23,732 nt of DNA from Bacteroidales bacterium UBA5537 (GTDB lineage Bacteria > Bacteroidota > Bacteroidia > Bacteroidales > Lentimicrobiaceae), in contig DINP01000063.1 of the NCBI GenBank assembly GCA_002426025.1, positions 3,665 to 27,396 of the forward strand. The letters run 5' to 3'. Shown piece by piece: positions 8,383-15,624 of the stretch. The translations under genes were made by a program, and so were the position numbers. The number at the start of each line of letters is the position of its first letter. The first letter of the stretch is position 1. The notes beneath the pieces were generated by a model. It was given only the letters and a program-made list of their open reading frames with translations, ran no database searches and had not been told where the DNA came from.

Positions 8383-9186
8383 TTATTTCCTTCGAATGCT
8401 GATTTTCTCAGCGCAATACTCAAACAGATGATAACCAGCGGCCCCCTGCCCTATCAGCGGCATCACAAGTTCGGGTTTTGTGATACGAGTTGCACCAAGT
8501 AAGGAAACATTGTGGCTAAACAATACATCGGGCAGGATACCGGCAGAAGGGCCTGTTACGACTATAGTGGCATCAGGCCTGCAACTATCGAGCAGATGAT
8601 CAAGTGTGTTGTTTACCAGGGTGAGGCCGGTAATTATCACTATATCTGAAATCTGTAAAACCCTAGCATAATCATTGGCCGGAACAAAAAACTGCCGGTG
8701 CTCAGGCAGCAATGCCTCTTCGTTAAACTCAAGTACATGCAGTTGGTTTTTGGTCGCCACAATCCTGCGGATATAACTCTGAAATGCACCCACTATGGTA
8801 ATGGTTTTCTCTCCGCCAAGATCAAGTAAATCAACCGGATCGGTATTGCCCAGTATTTTGTAGTTGCCCTTTTTCATTATGGCAGAAGAAACAGCGTTTA
8901 GGGCAGCAACCTGCAAAGTGCGAACGAGCGCGGTTTGTTTTGGGGAGTCGAGCAAATCGGTCAACTTCCTTCCCAAAATCTGGAGGGGTGTAAATTCGCC
9001 ATAATCACGGTCTTTTTTCTTACAGTGAATATGCTCGTCGCATTCAGCACTGGCAATGCCCAGTGAACCATCCGACAACTGAACCGCGGTCATATAGAGA
9101 CCAACATTCACATTGCTGATGGTAAGGTCTGAGAGATAAGCCTGATGGTTCTTTTTCAGGTGTTCGCGGATTTCATCGAGTATCAT
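8383..9186 (-). CDS. DUF4213/DUF364 (Rossmann-like, putative metal-chelation) protein
   Basis: A 267-residue cytosolic protein with two parts. Residues 1-~105 match DUF4213, an enolase N-terminal-like fold. Residues ~115-255 match DUF364, a Rossmann-like fold, with ITIVGAFQSYI (129-139), DIVIITGLTLVNNTLDHLL (181-199) and ATIVVTGPSAGILPDVLF (206-223) in the expected order. DUF364 has been proposed to bind heavy metals or metal chelates, but the biochemical role is unproven. Cys/His residues that could bind metal occur at 49-55 (CDEHIHC). The length is normal for the family. A 36-residue membrane peptide follows 12 bases downstream. I see no convincing Bacteroidota promoter in the 120 bases upstream. 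Confidence 0.85.
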   Translation of the reverse strand: MILDEIREHLKKNHQAYLSDLTISNVNVGLYMTAVQLSDGSLGIASAECDEHIHCKKKDRDYGEFTPLQILGRKLTDLLDSPKQTALVRTLQVAALNAVSSAIMKKGNYKILGNTDPVDLLDLGGEKTITIVGAFQSYIRRIVATKNQLHVLEFNEEALLPEHRQFFVPANDYARVLQISDIVIITGLTLVNNTLDHLLDSCRPDATIVVTGPSAGILPDVLFSHNVSLLGATRITKPELVMPLIGQGAAGYHLFEYCAEKISIRRK

Positions 9187-9306
9187 AGAGTGGTTAGGTT
9201 CGTTGTTTGATCCCGAAAAGTAAGAATTTTTATATAAAATCGATGCTATGCTTCAGAAATAGCCATAAACATTGATTTAAATTTTAGGAAAATCTCATTT
9301 TAGCTT

Positions 9307-10200
9307 CTACGGTATCACAAGTTTGGTAGTGAATGCCAGATTTGTTCCAATCAATCTAAGAAGGTAAATTCCGGGTTTCAGGATCTGTTGGTTCAGGATT
9401 AATTCATTACCGGTTACTTCTCCCTGCTTCACCAATGTTCCGTTGGTATTATACAACTGATATTTAGAAAATATATCCTCAGCAGCTGCAATACTGATCC
9501 TTATTTCCTGTTGGAGGAAGTTGTGATAGACATTAACCTTATACACCGGAAAATCCTTATCGGAAACCGAAGTATAAATGGTGGTATCAATATAACAATC
9601 AGAAAAAGCAGGGTCAGCGTAAACAGTTCCTTCGTTATTCGTTACACAAAGCAGTGAATATAGTCCCGGCATAATAAACTGGCCTGCAATAGGTTGAAAT
9701 GGCCGGCATGTACTTCCCAGTCCTTCTACCCAGGTTTCTTCCGGATAATCGAACTGAATACGTTTGTGCATAGCCCCGTTTACTTCAACAGAATCAACCC
9801 CGATCACGTAGAACCAATAGTTAAATCCATCGTAAAAAACTGAATCTCCGACTACCAGTGTGAAGTCATACATCAATTCTTCTCCTGTTATAAAATTACT
9901 GTATTTGTAAACCCGGCCATTTTCCTCCCGGTAAATACAATAATACTGTTCCCAATTCCCCTGAATTGGGTCTTCGTTTGTTGTAAACAATTTTTTCCAG
10001 ATTTTCCCGTCTTCCAGTGTATCGCCAGAAAGTTTAAAGGTTATTGTAGAATAAGACGTTTCAAATGGATCTGGTAAAGGGAACTGAAAAGTGTTTAGCT
10101 CAGACCATGTTTTACCCTCTTCGATAAAAGGAAAGTATTGCTGGGCGTGGAGAGCGAAACTACATCCGGCAAGAATGAGAATTAGCAGATTTTTTTTCAT
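9307..10200 (-). CDS. secreted T9SS cargo protein, paralogue of the upstream gene
   Basis: A 297-residue exported protein with a signal peptide (MKKNLLILILAGCSFALHA, cut before QQY). The body is beta-rich and unknown. It shares the order GDT/GDS, YDFTLVVGDS, IGVDSVEVNGAMHKRI, WVEGLGS, LLC with the gene at 10371-11258, so the two are paralogues. The last ~75 residues form a type A sorting domain (YQLYNTNGTLVKQGEV and LKPGIYLLRLI), which would direct passage across the outer membrane by the type IX system. The canonical YPNP entry motif is replaced by VYHNF, so this domain is somewhat degenerate. The start lies 17 bases after the stop of a sorting-domain remnant on the same strand. No enzymatic motif is visible; function unknown. 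Confidence 0.8.
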   Translation of the reverse strand: MKKNLLILILAGCSFALHAQQYFPFIEEGKTWSELNTFQFPLPDPFETSYSTITFKLSGDTLEDGKIWKKLFTTNEDPIQGNWEQYYCIYREENGRVYKYSNFITGEELMYDFTLVVGDSVFYDGFNYWFYVIGVDSVEVNGAMHKRIQFDYPEETWVEGLGSTCRPFQPIAGQFIMPGLYSLLCVTNNEGTVYADPAFSDCYIDTTIYTSVSDKDFPVYKVNVYHNFLQQEIRISIAAAEDIFSKYQLYNTNGTLVKQGEVTGNELILNQQILKPGIYLLRLIGTNLAFTTKLVIP

Positions 10201-10217
10201 GACATTGATTCAATTAG

Positions 10218-10370
10218 TTAGATTTTTATGAATTTACCCGAATAAACCCCGTTCCTTGTCATGAAAGAGATTAGGTATGAACCAGCCCGGTGGAAAGAAA
10301 CATTTAATATTTTGTATTCATTGTAGGAAGCTGCAGTACCTTTCATAAGTTTACGACCGGAGAGATCGAG
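10218..10370 (-). pseudogene. in-frame remnant of a T9SS C-terminal sorting domain
   Basis: Directly after the TAG (10371-10373) of the upstream gene, the same reading frame stays open for 50 codons and stops at TAA (10218-10220). The translation starts LDLSGRKLMKG, continues FHRAGSYLISF and ends NGVYSGKFIKI. This is the second half of a type A sorting domain: DLSGRK strand, G-x-Y-L-I strand and F-[IV]-K-[IV/K] end. It repeats the tail of the gene before it (LDGKILLE, PGIYLIRVI, HKFIKK) at protein level with substantial divergence. It has no start codon context and lacks the first half (YPNP) of the domain. I interpret it as a leftover from recombination between sorting domains or from a tandem domain cut off by a nonsense codon; stop readthrough is a less likely alternative. 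Confidence 0.65.
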
Positions 10371-11258
10371 CTATTTCTTTATAAACTTGTGAGTGGTAAC
10401 GCCCTTACTTCCAATAACCCTGATCAGATATATACCCGGGGTCAGATTTTCAGTGCTTATTCCAGTCAAGGCTTTATCAAGCTGAGTTTCCAGTAATATC
10501 TTTCCATCAAGATTGATGATCTGGATTATGCTATTTCCACTCCAAGCAGTTTTAACAATTAATCTGTCCATGGCGGGATTGGGATATATCTGTAGCACCT
10601 GCTGAGGCAGTAAATTTTCATCAGAACCCAGATTAAGGTCACAAATTACCCCTTCCGGGAAAACCGGTATATAATCCTCTGCATAACAAAGCAATCGAGA
10701 ACCTTTACCTGGATATTCAAACATCGTTTCTATCAACCCAAATTCATGGCCAACTCCCTCTACAATCCATGTGGAATAAAAATCAATCCAGGTTGGATTT
10801 GTAAGATTAAATCTTTTCCGGTACTGATCTCCAACAAGCACAGAATCAATGGATGTAATAATAAAACCATTATCGTTTATGAAGGTTACGGGCAAGGTAT
10901 CTCCAACATTTAATGAGAAATCGAACAACAATGTTTCCTGATTATCAGTAACGGAATAATAGAAAACCTGCTTATTACTGTTTCGCAAACCACCATGCAA
11001 AAGAGCAGAATATGGGTTCGGGTTGCCGTTTAATTTTCTGATTCCACTTGAATAGAGTTTCGAATAGCTCATCTGGTTTATAATGGTATCTCCATCAATA
11101 TAATACTTGATATCGGAGTTGAATGTGATACTGCCATCATAGTCGTAGGTAAAAACCCGCCACACTGAAGTGCTATCAACAGGAATTGTAATAAATGGCT
11201 GACTGAATCCGAAATATGGAAAAATTCCAACAGTCAAGATTAAGATTATCCTTTTCAT
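10371..11258 (-). CDS. secreted T9SS cargo protein with type A sorting domain
   Basis: A 295-residue exported protein. The signal peptide is MKRIILILTVGIFPYFGFS, cut before QPF. The unknown beta-rich body shares motifs with the downstream paralogue (GDTI..YSKLY, LLFDFSLNVGDTL, SIDSVLVGDQYRKRF, WIVEGVGHEFG, LLCY). The last ~75 residues are a canonical type A sorting domain: LQIYPNPAMDRLIV, INLDGKILLE, LTPGIYLIRVI and the end HKFIKK. It should be secreted through the T9SS and either anchored at the surface or released. It has its own well-formed promoter at 11310-11342. Its TAG stop is followed in frame by a second, partial sorting domain (10218-10370), which makes the 3' end unusual. Function of the body unknown. 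Confidence 0.82.
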   Translation of the reverse strand: MKRIILILTVGIFPYFGFSQPFITIPVDSTSVWRVFTYDYDGSITFNSDIKYYIDGDTIINQMSYSKLYSSGIRKLNGNPNPYSALLHGGLRNSNKQVFYYSVTDNQETLLFDFSLNVGDTLPVTFINDNGFIITSIDSVLVGDQYRKRFNLTNPTWIDFYSTWIVEGVGHEFGLIETMFEYPGKGSRLLCYAEDYIPVFPEGVICDLNLGSDENLLPQQVLQIYPNPAMDRLIVKTAWSGNSIIQIINLDGKILLETQLDKALTGISTENLTPGIYLIRVIGSKGVTTHKFIKK

Positions 11259-11736
11259 AATCAGTATTTTAAGAAATAATATAAACTACTTAACTAAAAA
11301 TATTATTGACAAAATTATAGAGACATCCTAATTCCAACCAAAGTATAAATATAAAGCAAAATCTGATTTGCTTCAAAATTAATTTATCTTTTATACTGCC
11401 ATGCTCTGGACTTCTAAAATATATTTACCGGTTTGTTACAGTAAATCTACTAGGCTTAATCAGTATCGGCTACAATGCATGCTAATGTTATTATTCGTAA
11501 ACACTAAGTCGGACAACTTCCATTTAACACTTGCTGAATACTAAATTTCTTAATTATAAAAAAATGGCATAACTTTGGTACAATTCAAAAAGAACTCAAA
11601 GGTGAAAGCCCTTTCAGGAAAATGAAAAACATTCCAACAAGCAGGTTTCTTAAGGGTTTCTCATAAAAATAGCCTGAACAAAGCAGGCAAATAATTGTTT
11701 ACCAGATACATAACCAAATAACTTAATTTTATCATC
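11259..11736. other. AT-rich divergent intergenic region
   Basis: This 478-base gap separates a minus-strand cargo gene from a plus-strand coiled-coil gene. It holds the minus-strand promoter listed at 11310-11342. On the plus strand TAACTTTG at 11570-11577 fits the -7 consensus, with TTTC 20 bases upstream (11546-11549), so the plus gene may have a ~155-base leader. That leader contains a 14-codon ORF starting at 11622 (MKNIPTSRFLKGFS) preceded by AGGAAA, and a weak GCCTG/CAGGC stem near 11671-11687. I see no riboswitch or RNA gene I can name. Confidence 0.4.
11310..11342 (-). promoter_or_regulatory. Bacteroidota-type promoter of the 295-residue cargo gene
   Basis: On the minus strand, TTTG (11339-11342) is followed after 21 bases by TAATTTTG (11310-11317), an exact fit to TTTG-N19-22-TAnnTTTG. 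Transcription would start about 45 bases before the ATG at 11258. Confidence 0.55.
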
Positions 11737-12627
11737 ATGAAAACAGGTATTTACCTTACATTACTTTTAATTATTGGCTTTTTATCGGCCAATGCACAGA
11801 AACCAATTAAGCTTACCGAAGAATCAGTGAAATTCGGTAGTACTATGTGCCCCGGCGTTTGGGTTGATATTCCAGAAGTTGACCTGGAAATTATCCGTAA
11901 GAGCTGGACAAAAGTCATCGAAAAAGGTACCAAGTCGAAGGCAGTGGTTGCTGGTAATGAAATTTCAATTTTCGGAGCTATTATCAAAGATGTGTCCGAA
12001 AGCCCGATTAACATATTCAGCGCTGTTTTAGGACAGGATACTATCGTCAGATTATTTACCGCACTGGAACTATCGCGCGATCAATTCACAGATGTCAACA
12101 GCAAAGAGCACGAACAACTAAAGAGTATCCTAAAGCAATTTGCAAAAGAGCAATATACTGAAGTGGCTGAAAAACAGCTTTCAGCAGAAGAGTCGAAATT
12201 AAAAGACCTTGAAAAAGAGCTGTCGTCGCTCAGAAAAGATAAAGAGAAATTTGATAAGGAGATTCAGTCGGCCAATAGTTCTATATCGGAAGAGAATTAC
12301 AAAATTGCTACTACGCAAAAAGAGATGGCTGTGACTGATGCAACCCTGGATGCAAAAAGTTCGGATTTGAGCACAGTAGAAGACGGCGACGCTAAAAAAG
12401 CTATTAAATCGGAGGTTAAAACCTTACAGAAGAAAAAGAAAAGTCATTTGAATGACATCAGTTCTTCAGAAAATAAAATTTCAAAGTACAACAATGTAAT
12501 TCAGGATAACAACAACAATATATCAGTTAACCTGAGGAAACAGGAAGAAATCAGTAACAAAATCAATGCACAGAAACTTGAAGTTTCAAAATATACAAAC
12601 AAGCTTAAAACAATTGAAACTTACTAA
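11737..12627 (+). CDS. exported protein with long C-terminal coiled coil
   Basis: A 296-residue protein of no family I recognise. Residues 1-20 are a signal peptide (MKTGIYLTLLLIIGFLSANA, cut before QK). Residues ~22-125 look globular, with alternating strands and helices and a single Cys-Pro (MCPGVWVDIPEVD). From ~125 to the end it is almost entirely charged helix with heptad character (AEESKLKDLEKELSSLRKD, EVKTLQKKKKSH, KINAQKLEV), rich in Lys, Glu, Ser and Asn. No lipobox Cys follows the signal sequence and there is no T9SS tail, so the product is probably periplasmic and forms a rod or oligomer. It stands alone, with a long leader upstream and a strong intrinsic terminator downstream. A role in envelope structure is only a guess. 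Confidence 0.75.
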   Translation: MKTGIYLTLLLIIGFLSANAQKPIKLTEESVKFGSTMCPGVWVDIPEVDLEIIRKSWTKVIEKGTKSKAVVAGNEISIFGAIIKDVSESPINIFSAVLGQDTIVRLFTALELSRDQFTDVNSKEHEQLKSILKQFAKEQYTEVAEKQLSAEESKLKDLEKELSSLRKDKEKFDKEIQSANSSISEENYKIATTQKEMAVTDATLDAKSSDLSTVEDGDAKKAIKSEVKTLQKKKKSHLNDISSSENKISKYNNVIQDNNNNISVNLRKQEEISNKINAQKLEVSKYTNKLKTIETY

Positions 12628-12647
12628 TTCAAGATTCTACACTATTC

Positions 12648-12672
12648 AAGCCCGGCTCAACCGGGCTTTTTT
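12648..12672 (+). terminator. rho-independent terminator
   Basis: An 8-bp GC-rich stem, AAGCCCGG (12648-12655) with CCGGGCTT (12661-12668), loop CTCAA, runs into six T residues (12667-12672). It lies 21 bases after the stop of the coiled-coil gene and isolates it from the histidine phosphatase gene downstream. Confidence 0.92.
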
Positions 12673-12735
12673 ATTCTGTGTAGTTTCAGCTTGCTAATTA
12701 TTTGATATTATTTTATTGTTAAATCGCTCACCGGA

Positions 12736-12769
12736 TTTGTTAAAAATGCTTTATATTACAATAACTTTG
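12736..12769 (+). promoter_or_regulatory. Bacteroidota-type promoter for the sixA-like/ppk1 unit
   Basis: TTTG (12736-12739) is followed after 22 bases by TAACTTTG (12762-12769), matching TTTG-N19-22-TAnnTTTG. It stands just after the upstream terminator and ~37 bases before the ATG at 12806, which is where a promoter is needed. Confidence 0.6.
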
Positions 12770-12805
12770 AGGTATTTAACATTATAATGTTTAAACTTCT
12801 TTTTT

Positions 12806-13300
12806 ATGAAAACGCTGTATCTAATGCGCCATGCAAAATCGTCGTGGAAACATGCGGAATTAAGCGATCTGGAGCGCCCTCTATTGGAAAAAGGCCTGAA
12901 ACGGACCCGTCTGGTTATTGAATACCTTCAGGAAAAGAATACCAACATTGAACTTATAATAACAAGTAATGCCGTCAGAGCAGTTGATACAGCCAGAATT
13001 ATTGCCCATGCTTTTAAGGTAGATGAAAATAATTTCAGAATTGAAAAAGGGGTTTATATGGCTGATGCTGACAGCTTTTTTGATCAGTTTTTTGATCTTC
13101 CCGAAAAGGTAACCCAGGTAATGATGATTGGGCATAATCCTTCAATTACTAACTTTGTAAATACCTTTCTGGATGAAAAAATTGATTATCTTCCCACTTC
13201 AGGCGTGGTAGCGATAAATTTTGATACAGATCATTGGGAGGAACTTTCGCTTGCCTCTCATCAATTGAGATTTATTGTTTACCCAAAAATGTTTCTTTAA
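12806..13300 (+). CDS. SixA-like phosphohistidine phosphatase (histidine phosphatase family)
   Basis: A 164-residue cytosolic enzyme of the histidine phosphatase superfamily. The N-terminal RHG motif appears as LMRHAKSSW (His9, the nucleophile that becomes phosphorylated), and the second catalytic His is in MMIGHNPSI (His110). The short length without insertions and the RHAKS form of the motif match the SixA branch, which removes phosphate from phosphohistidine proteins; other members act on small metabolites. The gene begins right after a terminator and its own promoter, and ppk1 follows 88 bases later on the same strand with no intervening terminator, so the two probably form one unit. Since polyphosphate kinase 1 works through phosphohistidine, a functional connection is plausible but unproven. 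Confidence 0.85.
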   Translation: MKTLYLMRHAKSSWKHAELSDLERPLLEKGLKRTRLVIEYLQEKNTNIELIITSNAVRAVDTARIIAHAFKVDENNFRIEKGVYMADADSFFDQFFDLPEKVTQVMMIGHNPSITNFVNTFLDEKIDYLPTSGVVAINFDTDHWEELSLASHQLRFIVYPKMFL

Positions 13301-13388
13301 TGATTGCAGCTTTAAGTTGACTAGAAATCAGCCTCCCTTTTCGGGACAAAGTGTATACGAATCAAAATATTGAATAGCATAACTAATT

Positions 13389-15440
13389 ATGGCAAAAGCA
13401 GTTAAGAAATTTGTAAACAGAGAAATAAGCTGGCTCGAATTTAACGGGCGGGTGCTGCAGGAGGCCGCTGATGAAACAACCCCGCTTATAGAACGCATAA
13501 AGTTCCTTGGCATCTTCTCAAACAACCTCGATGAGTTTTACCGGGTAAGAGTAGCAACTCTCAACCGCCTGGTTGACTATAACAAACGTGCCGGCGACAA
13601 CCTCAACCTGAATCCACGCCGTACATTAAAAGAAATCAACCGGATTGATACGGAACAACAAAAAGAGTTTGCACGCATCTTCCGCAGGCTGGTGCGGGAA
13701 CTGGCGCACGAAGGCATTCATATCATCAATGAAAAAGAGCTTTCAGAAGAACAAGGCGCTTACATCCGTAAATATTTCAACGAGAATGTCCGTTCGCAGT
13801 TGTTCCCTATAATGCTCAGTAATCTTAAATCCTCCTCTTTACGCGACAAATCCATCTATCTCTCTATAGGGCTTTCAAAATCGTCTGTTCCCGGAGTTGA
13901 ACAGTTCGCAATTATCCGTGTTCCTTCGGGGCCGCTTTCGCGATTTGTAATTCTTCCCGAAGTCAAAGGCCAAAAATTTATTATACTGCTTGATGATGTA
14001 ATCCGGTATTGTCTTGGCGAGATTTTCTCCATTTTCGGATACGACACATTTCAGGCTTTCACCTTTAAGTTTACACGCGATGCCGAACTCGATATAGATA
14101 ATGATGTATCGAAGAGTTTTCTCGAAATAATGACAGAAAGTCTTAAACAGCGCAAACTCGGGGCTCCTGTCAGATTCATTTACGACAAAAATATGCCGGT
14201 AAAACTGCTGAATATGCTGAAGCAAAAACTTGACATCAATGAAGCAGACACCCTGTCGAAAAGCGGCCGTTATCATAATTTCAAGGATTTTATGTCGTTT
14301 CCGGATGTTGGCCGAAAAGATTTGCTGTTTGAACCCTCGCTTCCGCTTGAACACAGGCGTTTGCCAAAAAACGAAAGCCTGCTGAATATTATCAGGGAAC
14401 GCGATATACTGCTGCATTTCCCCTATCAGTCGTTCAGATATATAATCGACCTGCTGCGCGAAGCTTCTATTGATCCCCAGGTAAGATCAATTAAAATGAC
14501 ACTTTACCGGGTTGCCCGCGATTCTAATGTTATCAATGCCCTGATAAATGCGGCAAGAAACGGCAAATCAGTTACTGTTTTTATGGAATTACAGGCCCGC
14601 TTTGATGAAGAGGCCAATATTTACTGGGCTGAAAAAATGCAGGAAGAGGGTGTGAAACTTATTCAGGGCATTCCTGGCTTTAAGGTTCACTGCAAATTGC
14701 TGTTGATCCGTCGCAAGGAGTCGGACAAAAATGTGTACTATGCAAACGTGGGCACCGGGAATTTTAATGAACAGACAGCCCGCATTTACGCTGATGACAG
14801 CCTGCTTACATCAAACCCTCAGATAACAGAAGATGTAAATAGTGTTTTCCGCCTTTTCGAGAGCAAATACAACCCTCCTAAGTTCAATAGCCTGATTGTA
14901 GCACCTTTCCACATGCGCAATTTCTACATCAGGCTGATCAATAATGAAATTAAAAATGCCAAAGCCGGCAAGGAGGCCTGGATTATTTTAAAACTCAACA
15001 ACCTGGTTGACGATAAAATCATCAGGAAAATTTACCAGGCCGGACAGGCAGGTGTTAAGGTGAGTATTATCTGTCGCGGGACCTGCACCATGATTCCCGG
15101 AATGAAGGATTTCAGTGAAAATATAGAAGTAATCAGTATCGTTGATAAATTTCTGGAACACTCCAGGGTTTTTGTTTTCTATAACGGAGGTGATGAAAAG
15201 TACTACATCTCTTCAGCCGACTGGATGGTGCGCAATCTCGATAACCGTATCGAAGTCGCCTGCCCTGTTTATGATAAAGGAATCCAACTGGAGCTGAAAA
15301 CCATGCTAAAGATTCAACTAAAAGACAATACCAAAGCCCGTATCGTAAACCACGACATCCCGAATACTTACAAAGACAAGGATAAATTACCTATTCTGCG
15401 TTCACAGGTTGAGATTTATAAATATCTGAAGGAGTTATAG
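13389..15440 (+). CDS. ppk1: polyphosphate kinase 1
   Basis: Membrane-associated or cytosolic enzyme that reversibly transfers the gamma-phosphate of ATP onto inorganic polyphosphate. At 683 residues it has the usual length. The N-terminal domain starts with the family signature FVNREISWLEFNGRVLQEA (residues 8-26) and NNLDEFYRVRVA. The two phospholipase-D-like catalytic domains follow: His434 in FKVHCKLLLI is the autophosphorylated residue and His591 in FLEHSRVFVF the second, matching E. coli His435 and His592. YYISSADWMVRNLDNRIEV closes the active site. All key residues are present. The start ATG at 13389 gives the expected MAKAVKKFVNREISW beginning. It follows the SixA-like gene and ends against a dense inverted-repeat region that separates it from convergent gapA. 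Confidence 0.97.
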   Translation: MAKAVKKFVNREISWLEFNGRVLQEAADETTPLIERIKFLGIFSNNLDEFYRVRVATLNRLVDYNKRAGDNLNLNPRRTLKEINRIDTEQQKEFARIFRRLVRELAHEGIHIINEKELSEEQGAYIRKYFNENVRSQLFPIMLSNLKSSSLRDKSIYLSIGLSKSSVPGVEQFAIIRVPSGPLSRFVILPEVKGQKFIILLDDVIRYCLGEIFSIFGYDTFQAFTFKFTRDAELDIDNDVSKSFLEIMTESLKQRKLGAPVRFIYDKNMPVKLLNMLKQKLDINEADTLSKSGRYHNFKDFMSFPDVGRKDLLFEPSLPLEHRRLPKNESLLNIIRERDILLHFPYQSFRYIIDLLREASIDPQVRSIKMTLYRVARDSNVINALINAARNGKSVTVFMELQARFDEEANIYWAEKMQEEGVKLIQGIPGFKVHCKLLLIRRKESDKNVYYANVGTGNFNEQTARIYADDSLLTSNPQITEDVNSVFRLFESKYNPPKFNSLIVAPFHMRNFYIRLINNEIKNAKAGKEAWIILKLNNLVDDKIIRKIYQAGQAGVKVSIICRGTCTMIPGMKDFSENIEVISIVDKFLEHSRVFVFYNGGDEKYYISSADWMVRNLDNRIEVACPVYDKGIQLELKTMLKIQLKDNTKARIVNHDIPNTYKDKDKLPILRSQVEIYKYLKEL

Positions 15441-15623
15441 GCACAGGGCTAATGACTCAGGGCACATAGCACAGGGCTCAGAGCTTGCATTATCCTATAA
15501 AGAGTCGCAGAGACGCGATGCCGTGCATCAGAATGAAACCGTAGAGACGCGATGCCTCGCGTCTCTATGGTTTCCAATTACCTATTCCCTGCACCCCATG
15601 CCCTGTGCCCTGCACCCTGCGCC
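15441..15623. repeat. nested inverted-repeat element between ppk1 and gapA
   Basis: The core is an 18-bp stem: GAAACCGTAGAGACGCGA (15535-15552) pairs with 15557-15574 around a TGCC loop with a single G-T wobble. A second partial copy of the core, AGAGACGCGATGCC, lies 34 bases upstream (15509-15522 versus 15543-15556). The flanks carry short G/C-rich repeats in opposite orientation: GCACAGGGC at 15441-15449 and 15469-15477 on the left, and GCCCTGTGC at 15600-15608 within a run of CCCTG units on the right. GTAGAGACGCGATGC-type palindromes recur in many Bacteroidota and cyanobacterial genomes. The element fills the whole gap between two convergent genes and could end both transcripts. No coding potential is credible here. 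Confidence 0.8.
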
Positions 15624-15624
15624 A

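Noticed and set aside
13875..14417. 180-residue minus-strand open frame inside ppk1
   Set aside because: It is antisense to the conserved PPK1 body, which keeps all expected motifs. The translation has no recognisable features.
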